From assembly GCA_009691045.1 (NCBI GenBank), contig SHWC01000002.1:27389-91388 (forward strand): 64,000 bases of DNA, written 5' to 3'. Origin of the DNA: Alphaproteobacteria bacterium. Its GTDB lineage: Bacteria > Pseudomonadota > Alphaproteobacteria > UBA828. This document shows positions 28,947-38,281 of the stretch, one piece after another; position 1 is the stretch's first letter, and every line of letters begins with the position of its first letter. The notes under the pieces are model-generated. The model was not told the origin of the DNA. It searched no databases and saw only the letters and a list, made by a program, of their open reading frames with translations. The translations under genes and the position numbers were made by a program.

Positions 28947-29639
28947 ATGACGCGGATGAAATTGGTATTTCTGCTGGTCGCGGTCGTCATCCTGGGCGTG
29001 GCCGGATACACGAACGTTCGCCCGGCCGCCGCGATGAGCGAGGAAGAAGAGCTGGTCGAGCGCGCTCGGCTGACCGGTGAATCGCTCAGCAAATACACCG
29101 ACGCCGGTCCGATCGCGCCCTACATTAAAGGAGCGTACGCGGTCGTGATCATCCCCTCCTTCGTCAAGGCCGGCTTCATCGTTGGCGGCGCGCACGGCGA
29201 AGGCGTCATGCTTGGCCGCAACCCGAAGACGGGCGCCTGGCGCTACCCGGCCTTCGTCTCGCTTTCGGAAGGCTCGATCGGTCTGCAAATCGGCGCGGAA
29301 GCGTCAGAGATCATCATGATTTTCCTGACCGAAAAGGGAGTCAACGCTTTGCTCGAAGATAAAGTCAAGCTCGGCGCCGAAGCGGGCATCGCGGTGCTTA
29401 CCATTGGCGGCTCGCGCGAAGCATCGACCACGACCGCAGTCGGTGCTGATGTGGTTACCTTCGTGCGCTCCAAAGGCTTGTTCGGTGGTCTTTCCGTCGA
29501 AGGCGCGGTGTTGAGCCAAAGCCAGGCTTCGAACACGGCCTATCACGTCAAATCATTCTCGACACTTCAACTCGTCACAACCGACGTCATTGGCAATCGC
29601 GGAGCCGATGGGTTGCGCAACGCTCTCGCCGGCTTCTGA
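28947..29639 (+). CDS. SYLF (YSC84-like) domain lipid-binding protein
   Basis: A 230-residue exported protein. The N-terminus is a signal peptide or membrane anchor ([19 protein letters not shown], with AAAMSEEEE after it). The rest is a SYLF domain: [62 protein letters not shown] and [16 protein letters not shown] [19 protein letters not shown]. Family members bind lipids or phosphoinositides. It lies 17 nt after cobO and 17 nt before cobQ on the same strand, inside the B12 operon, although no B12 role is known for the family. Confidence 0.85.
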   Translation: MTRMKLVFLLVAVVILGVAGYTNVRPAAAMSEEEELVERARLTGESLSKYTDAGPIAPYIKGAYAVVIIPSFVKAGFIVGGAHGEGVMLGRNPKTGAWRYPAFVSLSEGSIGLQIGAEASEIIMIFLTEKGVNALLEDKVKLGAEAGIAVLTIGGSREASTTTAVGADVVTFVRSKGLFGGLSVEGAVLSQSQASNTAYHVKSFSTLQLVTTDVIGNRGADGLRNALAGF

Positions 29640-29656
29640 GATTTAGGAACGGGCCG

Positions 29657-31135
29657 GTGTCCACGCCACGATTGATGATCCAGGGCACCGGCTCCAATGT
29701 CGGCAAGTCGCTGTTGGTCGCGGGCCTCTGTCGTGCCTTTGCACGGCAGGGACTCAACGTCCGACCGTTCAAGGCGCAGAACATGTCGAACAACGCGGCG
29801 GTGACACCCGATGGTCGCGAGATCGGGCGGGCCCAGGCGCTTCAGGCGCGCGCGGCCAATATTGCGCCAAACGCCGACATGAACCCGGTGCTCTTGAAGC
29901 CCGAAGGCGAAGCCGGCGCTCAAATCATTGTGCAGGGCAAGCGCGAGGGCCGCGCCACGGCGCGTGAATATCAACATTTGCGGGCCGGTCTGATGCCGCG
30001 CGTCCTGGAAAGTTTCGCGCGTCTTGGCGCAGGCGCCGATCTTCTGTTGGTCGAAGGCGCCGGCAGCCCGGCCGAAGTGAATTTGTGCATCGGCGATATT
30101 GCCAATATGGGCTTCGCGCGCGCGGCCGAATGCCCGGTCGTGTTGGTCGGCGATATTGAACGCGGCGGCGTGATCGCGAGCCTGATCGGCACGGTCGGCC
30201 TATTGGATGAGGCCGAACGAAAATTACTCAAGGGCACCATCGTCAATCGATTTCGCGGCGATGTGAGCCTGTTCGACAATGCGCTGCCAGTCATCGAGCG
30301 CGGCACGGGCGTGCCCTGCCTCGGCGTTGTGCCACATTTCGACGCGGCACGGCGTCTACCGGCCGAAGACACGCTCGCCATGGATTCCCACAGCGCGATT
30401 GGCGCCAAGGCCGGCGCCCCAATTCGTATCGCGGTCCCGGTGCTGCCGCGCATCGCGAATTTCGACGATCTCGATCCATTACGCGCCGAGCCCGATGTCG
30501 AATTGACCCTTATTCGCGCCGGCACGCCGCTACCGGCCAATGCCGATCTCATTCTATTGCCGGGCTCCAAGGTGACGCGGGCCGATCTTGCCGCGTTCAA
30601 GACCGAGGGTTGGGAGATCGACCTTAAGGCCCATGTGCGGCGCGGCGGGCGTGTGCTTGGCCTCTGCGGCGGCTATCAAATGCTCGGCCGATTCATCGAT
30701 GACCCATCCGGCATCGAAGGGCCGGCCGGTGCGTCCGATGGCCTTGGTCTGCTCGCCGTCGAAACCACGCTTGAAGATTCCAAACGCCTCGCCCCGGTCG
30801 ACGGCCTCGACACGCTCACCTCAACCCGGCTCACCGCCTATGAAATGCATATGGGCCGCACCATTGGCCCCGATAGCGCGCGACCTTTCGTTCGGCTCGA
30901 TGGCATTGATGAGGGCGCGCGTTCGATCGATGGCCGCGTGATGGGGAGTTATTTGCACGGTCTGTTCGCGAGCGATGCGTTTCGTCACGCGTTCCTCAAC
31001 GATCTTCGTCAGCGCGCGCCCAGTGGCCTCGATTATGACTCCTCGATCGAGGCGACCTTGGATGGCTTTGCCCATCATCTTGCGTCATGTCTCGATCTCG
31101 ACCGCCTGCTCATGATCGCGCGAGCGGCGCCATGA
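29657..31135 (+). CDS. cobQ: Adenosylcobyric acid synthase (glutamine-hydrolysing)
   Basis: A 492-residue enzyme amidating four side chains of adenosylcobyrinic a,c-diamide. It has an ATP-binding synthetase domain ([65 protein letters not shown]). A class I glutamine amidotransferase-like domain follows, with the nucleophile in [13 protein letters not shown] and its His in [13 protein letters not shown]. The start is GTG 29657. It is the last plus-strand gene before cobD, which faces it with an 8-nt gap. Confidence 0.96.
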   Translation: MSTPRLMIQGTGSNVGKSLLVAGLCRAFARQGLNVRPFKAQNMSNNAAVTPDGREIGRAQALQARAANIAPNADMNPVLLKPEGEAGAQIIVQGKREGRATAREYQHLRAGLMPRVLESFARLGAGADLLLVEGAGSPAEVNLCIGDIANMGFARAAECPVVLVGDIERGGVIASLIGTVGLLDEAERKLLKGTIVNRFRGDVSLFDNALPVIERGTGVPCLGVVPHFDAARRLPAEDTLAMDSHSAIGAKAGAPIRIAVPVLPRIANFDDLDPLRAEPDVELTLIRAGTPLPANADLILLPGSKVTRADLAAFKTEGWEIDLKAHVRRGGRVLGLCGGYQMLGRFIDDPSGIEGPAGASDGLGLLAVETTLEDSKRLAPVDGLDTLTSTRLTAYEMHMGRTIGPDSARPFVRLDGIDEGARSIDGRVMGSYLHGLFASDAFRHAFLNDLRQRAPSGLDYDSSIEATLDGFAHHLASCLDLDRLLMIARAAP

Positions 31136-31143
31136 CCGGATAT

Positions 31144-32154
31144 CTAACGCACCAGCGCGGCGATGATCGCGACGATGCCGGCGAGCAGCAAACACGCCGC
31201 GGCATAAAGATAGAGCGCGCGGCGAATATCGATCTCCGTCGCGCGCGCGCGCCCATCGCCGAGCCAAGGATCGGCACTGACCTCGCCGCCATAGCGGCGC
31301 AGGCCCATCAGCGCGAGGCCGAGCGCGCCCGCCGCCGCCGCCTCGGGCCAACCGGCATTGGGCGAGCGGTGCTTGCCATGATCGCGTATCATAATACGGA
31401 AGCCCTGGCGCATATTGCCGCCCGGCACGAACAAGCCGGCAATCGCGATCAACACGCCGGCAAGGCGCGCCGGAATCCAATTGACCGCGTCGTCGAGCCG
31501 GGCCGCGACCATACCAAACGCGCGATAGCGCGGCGTTTCATGGCCGATCATGCTATCCATGGTCGAGATCGCCTTGAAGGCAAAGAGGCCGGGCAGGCCG
31601 AGCAACAAATACCAAAAGGCCGGCGCGACGACGCCATCGCCATAGCTTTCGGCGCAGCTCTCGACCGCGGCGCGCGCGACGCCATGCTCATCGAGCACCG
31701 CGACGTCGCGCCCGACAATGCGCCCAACCGCCACGCGCCCGCCCACAACGCCCTCGCGTTTCAGGGCCACACCGACACGCCGCACATGGTCGAACAAATC
31801 GCGCTGCGCCAGCATCATCGCGGCGAGCACAACCTCGATCGCCCAGCCATAGGGAATCACCGCCGCGATCCCCGAAACCCCGGCGCCGATTCCGGCCGCG
31901 CCGCCGGCGATGGCCAGTGCCGCAAGCAAGCCGCGTACGATCAGCGTTTTATCGCCACGCGCCGGCCGGTTGAGTTTGCGGTCGAAAAAACCGATCGCCG
32001 CGCCGATGGCGCGCACCGGGTGCGGCAACCAACGCGGATCGCCAATCAACCAATCGAGCCCGAGCGCGAACAACAGAATCAACGCGGCACCGGGCCCGCT
32101 CAGCCAATCAATGCCGAGCGCGCTCGGCAAGTTTCTCAACCCATCGGCAAACAT
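31144..32154 (-). CDS. cobD: Adenosylcobinamide-phosphate synthase (CobD/CbiB)
   Basis: A 336-residue membrane protein that attaches the aminopropanol linker to adenosylcobyric acid. Landmarks are LGLDWLIGDPRWLPHPVRAIG, RDLFDHVRRVGVAL, ESCAESYGDGVVAPAFWYLLLG, STMDSMIGHETPRYRAFG and HRSPNAGWPEAAAAGALG. Four or five spans are visible. The ATG at 32154 gives the usual family N-terminus; the open frame continues 64 codons upstream into cbiX. It is read against the rest of the cluster, and only 14 nt separate its start from that of cbiX. Confidence 0.94.
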   Translation of the reverse strand: MFADGLRNLPSALGIDWLSGPGAALILLFALGLDWLIGDPRWLPHPVRAIGAAIGFFDRKLNRPARGDKTLIVRGLLAALAIAGGAAGIGAGVSGIAAVIPYGWAIEVVLAAMMLAQRDLFDHVRRVGVALKREGVVGGRVAVGRIVGRDVAVLDEHGVARAAVESCAESYGDGVVAPAFWYLLLGLPGLFAFKAISTMDSMIGHETPRYRAFGMVAARLDDAVNWIPARLAGVLIAIAGLFVPGGNMRQGFRIMIRDHGKHRSPNAGWPEAAAAGALGLALMGLRRYGGEVSADPWLGDGRARATEIDIRRALYLYAAACLLLAGIVAIIAALVR

Positions 32155-32168
32155 CGGGCAACCATAGC

Positions 32169-33137
32169 ATGAGTAACGCCGCTGTCCTGCTCTGCGGTCA
32201 TGGTAGCCGCGACATCGAAGCGATCCACGAGTTTGAGGCGCTGGCCACCTCCATGCGCGCCCACCTGCCCGGCCGCGTGGTCGATCATGGCTTTCTTGAA
32301 TTCGCCCGGCCCACCATCGGTGACGTGCTAGAGAAGCTCCGCGCAAGCGGCGCGCGTGAAGTTCATGCGTTGCCCGGCATGTTGTTCGCCGCCGGTCATG
32401 CCAAGAACGACATCCCCTCGGTACTAAATAATTTCACGGCCAAACACCCTGAAATCACCATTCGCTACGGCCGCGAACTCGCGATCGACCCCCTGATGTT
32501 GAAAGTCGCGCGTGAGCGTATTGAAATCGCCGAACGCATGGCGTCGTCCCGCATCGGTCGGGCGGAGAGCTTGCTCCTCGTGGTCGGCCGCGGCACGACC
32601 GACCCCGACGCCAATTCGAACGTCGCCAAGGTCGCGCGCCTGCTGACCGAAGGCCTCGGCTATGGCTGGGGTGAAATCGCCTTTAGCGGTGTCGCCCACC
32701 CGCGCACCGACGCGGCCATCGAGCGCGCGCTCAGGCTCGGGTTCAAGCGCATCGTGGTGTTTCCCTATTTCCTGTTCACCGGCGTGCTCGTGAAGCGCAT
32801 TTACGAAGCCGCCGACGAGGCGATGAGGGCGCAGAGCGCGGTCGAGATCGTCAAGGCGCCCTATTTGAACGACCATCCGCTTGTCATTCAGGCGTTTCAT
32901 GATCGGCTCGACGAGATCACCCAAGGCGCCAATCTGATGAACTGCGCGCTATGCAAATATCGCGTGCAGATCATCGGCTATGAGGATGATCTCGGCGCGC
33001 CGCAAGCCGGCCATCACCATCATGTCGAGGGCATCGGCACCAACGCCGATCATCCGCACGATCACGACCACCACCATCATGATCATCATCATGCGCCGCA
33101 CAGCGCCCCACAAAAAACGCATCGTCGCGGCAAATAA
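32169..33137 (+). CDS. cbiX: Sirohydrochlorin cobaltochelatase CbiX, long form with His-rich tail
   Basis: A 322-residue type II chelatase made of two homologous halves: N-terminal VLLCGHGSRDIEAIHEFEAL with the catalytic His, and a second half around LLVVGRGTTDPDANSNVAKVARL. LPGMLFAAGHAKNDIPSVL carries the second His. The C-terminal extension has MNCALCKYR, fitting the MxCxxC iron-sulfur motif known in long CbiX proteins. A His/Asp-rich tail (about 15 His in residues 290-315) follows and probably binds or stores metal. It should insert Co2+ early, into sirohydrochlorin. It is 7 nt from cobH. Confidence 0.92.
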   Translation: MSNAAVLLCGHGSRDIEAIHEFEALATSMRAHLPGRVVDHGFLEFARPTIGDVLEKLRASGAREVHALPGMLFAAGHAKNDIPSVLNNFTAKHPEITIRYGRELAIDPLMLKVARERIEIAERMASSRIGRAESLLLVVGRGTTDPDANSNVAKVARLLTEGLGYGWGEIAFSGVAHPRTDAAIERALRLGFKRIVVFPYFLFTGVLVKRIYEAADEAMRAQSAVEIVKAPYLNDHPLVIQAFHDRLDEITQGANLMNCALCKYRVQIIGYEDDLGAPQAGHHHHVEGIGTNADHPHDHDHHHHDHHHAPHSAPQKTHRRGK

Positions 33138-33143
33138 CCATCC

Positions 33144-33788
33144 ATGAACCGCGCCGCCATCGCCTATGAGCGCGACCCGAAGGCGATCACCAATCGCTCG
33201 TTCGCGATCATTCGCGCCGAGGTCGATCTTTCAAGCGTGCCGCTCGATGCCGAGGCGGTGGCCGTTCGGATGATTCACGCCTGCGGCATGGTCGATCTCG
33301 TGCGCGATCTTCACATCACGCCGGGCGCCGCACACGCGGGGCGCGCGGCCTTGCGCGCGGCCGCGCCAATCCTCTGCGATGTCGCCATGGTCGCCGCCGG
33401 CATCACGCGCGCGCGCCTGCCGGCGAATAATGCCGTGATCACCACAATCGCCGAACCCGGCGTGGCGGACGATGCCGCGTCGCGTGGCATCAGCCGCGCC
33501 GCCGCGTCGGTCGAACGATGGTCGGCAAAACTCGGCGGCGCGGTTGTGGCCATCGGCAACGCCCCAACCGCCTTGTTTCGTTTGATCGAAGGCCTCGGCG
33601 CCGGGTGGCCGAAGCCCGCGCTGATCATTGCGGTGCCGGTCGGCTTCGTCGGCGCGGTTGAATCGAAAGACGCGCTGATCGCGGCCAATCTCGACGTGCC
33701 CCTCATTGTGTTGCGCGGCAGGCGCGGCGGCAGCGCCCTCGCCGCCGCTGCGGTCAACGCCCTCGCCATGGATGAACCCGCGCCATGA
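33144..33788 (+). CDS. cobH: Precorrin-8X / cobalt-precorrin-8 methylmutase
   Basis: A 214-residue mutase that moves a methyl from C11 to C12 to give (hydrogeno/cob)yrinic acid. The catalytic His is in AVRMIHACGMVDLV (about residue 49). IAEPGVADDAASRGISRAAASV, VAIGNAPTALFRLIE, PALIIAVPVGFVGAVESK and LRGRRGGSALAAAAVNALA are all typical of CobH/CbiC. The sequence does not decide whether the substrate carries cobalt. It overlaps cobL by 4 nt. Confidence 0.96.
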   Translation: MNRAAIAYERDPKAITNRSFAIIRAEVDLSSVPLDAEAVAVRMIHACGMVDLVRDLHITPGAAHAGRAALRAAAPILCDVAMVAAGITRARLPANNAVITTIAEPGVADDAASRGISRAAASVERWSAKLGGAVVAIGNAPTALFRLIEGLGAGWPKPALIIAVPVGFVGAVESKDALIAANLDVPLIVLRGRRGGSALAAAAVNALAMDEPAP

Positions 33789-34996
33789 CGCTTTGGCTTC
33801 ATGTCATCGGGATTGGCGAAGACGGCCTCGATGGCGTCTCGGCGGCGAGCCGCGCGTTGATCGCGAGCGCCGAGCTGATCGTCGGCGGCACGCGCCATTT
33901 GGCGATGGTCAAGGCGGGCAATGCGGCGCGGCTTGCGTGGCGCCAGCCGCTCGCCGACACCATGCCTGATTTGCTGCGCGCACGCGGCAAACGAGTGGTC
34001 GTGCTGGCGACCGGCGATCCGCTTTGCTATGGCATCGGCACTCAATTGCTGCGCCATATTCCGCTCGATGAGATACGCCTGATCCCGGCGCCCTCGGCCT
34101 ATAGCCTGGCCGGCGCACGGCTGGGTTGGGATGCCGCCGCGATCGACCGCGTGACCGTACATGGCCGACCGATCGAAACGCTTCGGCGGTACTTCGCGCC
34201 GGGCGCCAAGCTGCTCGTGCTCGCGCATGACGGCGCAACGCCCGCCGAGGCCGCGCGGCTTTTGGTCGAGGCCGGCTACGCCCAAAGCGAACTCACCGTG
34301 TTCGAGCATATGGGCGGCGAAAAGGAACGCCGGATCGATGGCATTGCCGCCGAATGGCAGGAGCCGCGCGGCGCCGATTTCACCACCGTCGCGATTCATT
34401 GTATCGCCGGGCCGCGCGCCAAACGCTTTCGCGGCGCGCCGGGCCTGCCCGATCATGCCTTTGAGAGCGATGGCACGATCACCAAGCGCGAGGTGCGCGC
34501 CGTGACGCTTGCCATGTTGGCGCCGCATCCGGGTGCGGTGCTGTGGGATGTCGGCGCGGGCTCTGGTTCTGTGGCCATTGAGTGGCTCTTGCAAGAGCCG
34601 CGCGCCGAAGCCATTGCGATTGAGCGCGAGCCTGCGCGCATCGCGCTGATCGCGCGTAATGCCGAAGCGCTTGGCACGCCCGAGCTTGAAATCGAGCAGG
34701 GCGAGGCGCCATCGGTGCTCGATACCCTGCCCGATCCCGACGTCGTGTTTATTGGCGGCGGCTTGAGCGCGCCGGAATTGATCGAGACCTGTTTTGAGCG
34801 TTTGAAACCCGGCGGCAGGCTGGTCGCCAATGCAGTGACGCTCGAGGCCGAGGCAACGCTAATACGCGCGCGCGAACGTTTTGGCGGCACGCTCGCGCGC
34901 CTTGCTATTTCGCGCGCCGATGCGCTCGGCCCCTTCAGCGCCTGGCGGCCCTTGATGCCGGTCACGCAATACGCCGTAACCAAGGAGTGGCCGTGA
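33785..34996 (+). CDS. cobL: Precorrin-6Y C5,15-methyltransferase (decarboxylating), CbiE-CbiT fusion
   Basis: A 403-residue two-domain methyltransferase. The N-terminal CbiE part has VIGIGEDGLDGVSAASRALI and VVLATGDPLCYGIGTQLL; the C-terminal CbiT part has TKREVRAVTLAMLAPHPG, LWDVGAGSGSVAIEWLL and FIGGGLSAPELIE. Together they methylate C5 and C15 and decarboxylate the acetate at C12. Length matches fused CobL rather than the separate CbiE and CbiT of enterics. Both ends overlap neighbours, so it is translated as part of the cbiX-cobM operon. Confidence 0.96.
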   Translation: MTLWLHVIGIGEDGLDGVSAASRALIASAELIVGGTRHLAMVKAGNAARLAWRQPLADTMPDLLRARGKRVVVLATGDPLCYGIGTQLLRHIPLDEIRLIPAPSAYSLAGARLGWDAAAIDRVTVHGRPIETLRRYFAPGAKLLVLAHDGATPAEAARLLVEAGYAQSELTVFEHMGGEKERRIDGIAAEWQEPRGADFTTVAIHCIAGPRAKRFRGAPGLPDHAFESDGTITKREVRAVTLAMLAPHPGAVLWDVGAGSGSVAIEWLLQEPRAEAIAIEREPARIALIARNAEALGTPELEIEQGEAPSVLDTLPDPDVVFIGGGLSAPELIETCFERLKPGGRLVANAVTLEAEATLIRARERFGGTLARLAISRADALGPFSAWRPLMPVTQYAVTKEWP

Positions 34997-35694
34997 GCGG
35001 TACATTATATGGCCTCGGTATCGGCCCGGGCGATCCCGAATTGATCACGCTCAAGGCGCACGCGATCCTGCGGCGCGTGCCGGTGATCGCCTATCCCGCA
35101 CCCGAACAGGGCGAGAGCCTGGCGCGCCGTATCGTGGCCGCGCATTTGCCGGGCGGTCAGCGCGAAATCGTGATCCGCATGCCGCTCGATGCCGCGCGGT
35201 TTCCCGCGCGCGAGGTCTATGACGAGGCTGCGCACGAAATTCGTACCACGCTGGATCGCGGCGATGACGTTGCGGCCTTGTGCGAAGGCGATCCCTTTCT
35301 CTATGGCTCCTTCGCCTATTTGTTCGCGCGCCTCGCCGCAACGCATAAGGTCATCGTCGTGCCCGGCGTGTCATCGCTTACCGCCGCCGCCGCCGCCGCC
35401 GGCCAACCGCTCGCGCTGCAACGCGATGTGTTGACCGTAATACCGGCGCCGTTGTCCGATGACGAAATAAGGCGACGGTTGATCGCGACCGATAGCGCCG
35501 CGATCATGAAGCTCGGCCGCCATGTCGGCCGCGTGCGCAGTCTTTTGGGCGAGCTTGGGCTTAGCCAGCGCGCGCATTACATCGAGCACGCGACCATGAC
35601 GAGCCAAATGGTTCTGCCGCTCGCCGAGGCACCGGACCCAGCGCCCTATTTTTCGATGATTCTAGTCATGAGCGATGGAGCACTGCGTCGATGA
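34993..35694 (+). CDS. cobI: Precorrin-2 / cobalt-precorrin-2 C20-methyltransferase
   Basis: A 233-residue SAM-dependent tetrapyrrole methylase, with YGLGIGPGDPELITLKAHAIL at the N-terminus, DVAALCEGDPFLYGSFAYLF and VPGVSSLTAAAAAAGQPLA. Two GTG codons compete. GTG 34993 overlaps the cobL stop (GTGA) and has AAGGAG 6 nt upstream, so it is chosen over GTG 34987, which abuts the Shine-Dalgarno sequence. The family is split into CobI and CbiL by substrate; the presence of CbiX suggests the cobalt form. Confidence 0.95.
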   Translation: MSGTLYGLGIGPGDPELITLKAHAILRRVPVIAYPAPEQGESLARRIVAAHLPGGQREIVIRMPLDAARFPAREVYDEAAHEIRTTLDRGDDVAALCEGDPFLYGSFAYLFARLAATHKVIVVPGVSSLTAAAAAAGQPLALQRDVLTVIPAPLSDDEIRRRLIATDSAAIMKLGRHVGRVRSLLGELGLSQRAHYIEHATMTSQMVLPLAEAPDPAPYFSMILVMSDGALRR

Positions 35695-37493
35695 ACGAGG
35701 CGCCCGCCATCATCGCGCTGACGCCGAATGGGCTTGGCCTGGCCAAGCGGATCGCGCGCCTTGTTCCGGGCGCGCTCATCCACGTGACCGAGAACGCCGG
35801 CAAAGGCGATGTCGCGATCGGGCGCGTCGTGCCGCATGTCCGCGCGCTGTTCGAAGCCAATACACCGATCATCGGGGTCTGTGCCGCCGGCATTCTGATT
35901 CGGGCCGTCGCACCGGCGCTCGCGGACAAAACCAGGGAACCGCCGGTCCTCGCGGTCGCCGAGGACGCCAGCACGGTCGTGCCGCTGCTTGGCGGCCACC
36001 GCGGCGCCAATCGCCTGGCGCGGGAGATCGCCGCGGGCCTCGGCATCAAGCCCGCGCTCACCACAGCAAGCGATGTCAGCTTCGGGGTGGCGCTTGACGA
36101 CCCGCCGCCTGGTTACAAACTCGCGCCGCGTTCGAATGTGAAAGATGTCGCGGCGGCTTTGCTTGCCGGGCAACCGGTGAATCTTGAGGTGGAAGCCGGC
36201 GACGTCGCCTGGCTCGACAACGCCGCCATCCTTCACGACCCCTCGGTGCATGCCGGTATTCTGATCACCGATCGTGCCGTGCTGCCCGGGCCGCACGCCG
36301 TCGTTTACCACCCGGCCGTGCTCGCCATCGGCGTCGGCTGCGTGCGCGGCGCGGCGGCCAATGACGTCATCGCGTTGATTGAGGCCGCGCTCAATGAAGC
36401 CGATCTGTCGGCCTCCGCGATCGGCGGGCTCTTCTCGCTCGATCTCAAACTCGATGAGCCGGCCTTTCACCTGGCTGCACAGCACTTCAACGTACCATTC
36501 CGCACGTTTGATTCGACGACGCTCGCCGCGGAAGGCGCCCGCTTGGCAACGCCCTCCGACGCGGTCGAACAGGCCGTCGGGCTCAAAGGCGTGGCGGAGG
36601 CCGCGGCGCTTGCCGCCGCCGGCCCGCAAGGCACCTTGATCCTGTCGAAACGCAGCAATCGCGTGGCGACCTGCGCCATCGCGCGCAGCCCCCGGCCGAT
36701 CGAGGCCGAACGATTGGGCCATCGGCGTGGCGAGCTCGCGGTGATCGGCATCGGCCCCGGCATGAGCGCCTGGCGCACGCCCGAGGCCCATGCCGCGCTC
36801 GCTGCCGCCGATGACATCATCGGCTATTCGCTCTATCTCGATTTGCTCGGGCCTCTGATCGGCGCCAAAGCACGCCATGATTATGCCTTGGGTGAAGAAG
36901 CCGCGCGGGCCGAAGCCGCGCTCGAGCTCGCCGCCAAGGGCCGCCGCGTCGCGTTGATCTCGTCGGGCGATGCCGGCATCTACGGCATGGCCTCGCTCGC
37001 GCTCGAAACCATCGAGGCCCGGCTCGACGATGCCGCGCACCGCATGAGCTTTTGCGTGTTACCAGGCGTTTCGGCCATGCAGGCCGCGGCCGCGCGCGCG
37101 GGCGCGCCACTGGGTCATGATTTTTGCGTGCTCTCGCTCTCCGATCGCTTGACGCCCCTCGCCATCATCGAACAGCGATTGGCGGCGGCGATTCAGGGCG
37201 ATTTCGTCATCGCGCTCTTCAATCCCGCCGGCAAAACGCGCCGCGAACCACTGGCCCGCGCGCTCCAGCAATTACGCGCGGCGCGCCCGGCCTCTTGCCC
37301 CATCGTCCTCGCGCGCGAACTCGGCCGGCCCGACGAGCGCGTTACCGTGACCACGCTCGGCGCGCTCGACGAAGCGAGCATCGACATGCTGAGCCTTTTG
37401 ATCGTCGGCAATAGCACCTCACGCATCGTGCGTCACGGCGGCATCGATTATGTGCTCACCCCGCGCGGCTATCAGGTCGCGACCAAGCCATGA
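35691..37493 (+). CDS. cbiG-cobJ: Fusion of CbiG (cobalt-precorrin-5A hydrolase) and CobJ (precorrin-3B C17-methyltransferase)
   Basis: One 600-residue polypeptide. Residues 1-340 match CbiG: PNGLGLAKRIARLVPGA, PIIGVCAAGILIRAVAPAL, LLGGHRGANRLAREIAAGLG and the CbiG/CobE-like VLAIGVGCVRGAAANDVIAL. Residues about 350-600 are CobJ/CbiH: LAVIGIGPGMSAWRTPEAHAA, IGYSLYLDLLGPL, LISSGDAGIYGMASLALE, LPGVSAMQAAAARAGAPLGHD and IVGNSTSRIV. The fusion links the ring-contraction methyltransferase with the enzyme that later opens the delta-lactone and removes C20. CbiG belongs to the oxygen-independent route. Both ends overlap neighbours by 4 nt. Confidence 0.94.
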   Translation: MNEAPAIIALTPNGLGLAKRIARLVPGALIHVTENAGKGDVAIGRVVPHVRALFEANTPIIGVCAAGILIRAVAPALADKTREPPVLAVAEDASTVVPLLGGHRGANRLAREIAAGLGIKPALTTASDVSFGVALDDPPPGYKLAPRSNVKDVAAALLAGQPVNLEVEAGDVAWLDNAAILHDPSVHAGILITDRAVLPGPHAVVYHPAVLAIGVGCVRGAAANDVIALIEAALNEADLSASAIGGLFSLDLKLDEPAFHLAAQHFNVPFRTFDSTTLAAEGARLATPSDAVEQAVGLKGVAEAAALAAAGPQGTLILSKRSNRVATCAIARSPRPIEAERLGHRRGELAVIGIGPGMSAWRTPEAHAALAAADDIIGYSLYLDLLGPLIGAKARHDYALGEEAARAEAALELAAKGRRVALISSGDAGIYGMASLALETIEARLDDAAHRMSFCVLPGVSAMQAAAARAGAPLGHDFCVLSLSDRLTPLAIIEQRLAAAIQGDFVIALFNPAGKTRREPLARALQQLRAARPASCPIVLARELGRPDERVTVTTLGALDEASIDMLSLLIVGNSTSRIVRHGGIDYVLTPRGYQVATKP

Positions 37494-38281
37494 CGGTCCA
37501 TTTCGTCGGGGCCGGCCCCGGCGCGCCCGACCTCATCACCGTGCGTGGGCTCGGGCTGATCAAACGCTGCCCCGTCGTGCTCTATGCCGGCTCGCTGGTG
37601 CCGCGCGCTCTGCTGGCCAAGGCGCGCAAGAACGCCACGATCATCGACACCGCGCCGCTGACGCTCGATGAAATCATCGCGGCGATGGTGGCCGCCCATA
37701 AAGCGGGCAAGAACATCGCCCGCGTGCATTCGGGCGACCCCTCGCTTTATGGCGCGATCGCCGAGCAAATGCGCCGGCTCGATGCCCTTGGCATTCCCTA
37801 TGACGTGACGCCCGGCGTGCCGGCCTTCGCCGCCGCCGCCGCCGTGATCAAGCGCGAGCTTACTTTGCCCGGCATCGCGCAAAGCGTCGTGCTCACCCGC
37901 ACCGCCGTGCGCGCCTCCGCAATGCCGAAGGGCGAGGAACTTGAGCGCTTCGCGGCAACCGGCGCGACGCTCGCCATTCACCTCTCGATCAACAATCTAG
38001 CCCGATTGGTGCGCGCGCTTGTGCCGCATTATGGCGCGGATTGCCCGGCCGTTGTGGCGCATCGGGTGAGTTGGCCCGATGAGACGATCGTTCAAGGCAC
38101 GCTCGCTGATATTCGTGCCAAAGTGAAACCTCATGGCTTCACGCGGACCGCGCTCGTGCTGGTTGGTCGCGCGCTCGAGCCGGCCTCGTTCGAGGATAGC
38201 CGGCTCTACCACCCGACACACACGCACGTGCTCCGCCCGGCCAAGCGCTCAGCCTCGAAGGTGCGTCGCAAGCCAGCTTAG
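37490..38281 (+). CDS. cobM: Precorrin-4 / cobalt-precorrin-4 C11-methyltransferase
   Basis: A 263-residue SAM-dependent methylase: VHFVGAGPGAPDLITVRGLG, VVLYAGSLVPRALL, IARVHSGDPSLYGAIAEQM, PYDVTPGVPAFAAAAAVI and VLVGRALEPASFEDSRLY. A basic tail (AKRSASKVRRKPA) follows the usual family end. That tail is encoded where the gene overlaps the 3' end of cobK on the other strand by 33 nt. It is the last gene of the cbiX-cobM run. Confidence 0.96.
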   Translation: MTVHFVGAGPGAPDLITVRGLGLIKRCPVVLYAGSLVPRALLAKARKNATIIDTAPLTLDEIIAAMVAAHKAGKNIARVHSGDPSLYGAIAEQMRRLDALGIPYDVTPGVPAFAAAAAVIKRELTLPGIAQSVVLTRTAVRASAMPKGEELERFAATGATLAIHLSINNLARLVRALVPHYGADCPAVVAHRVSWPDETIVQGTLADIRAKVKPHGFTRTALVLVGRALEPASFEDSRLYHPTHTHVLRPAKRSASKVRRKPA

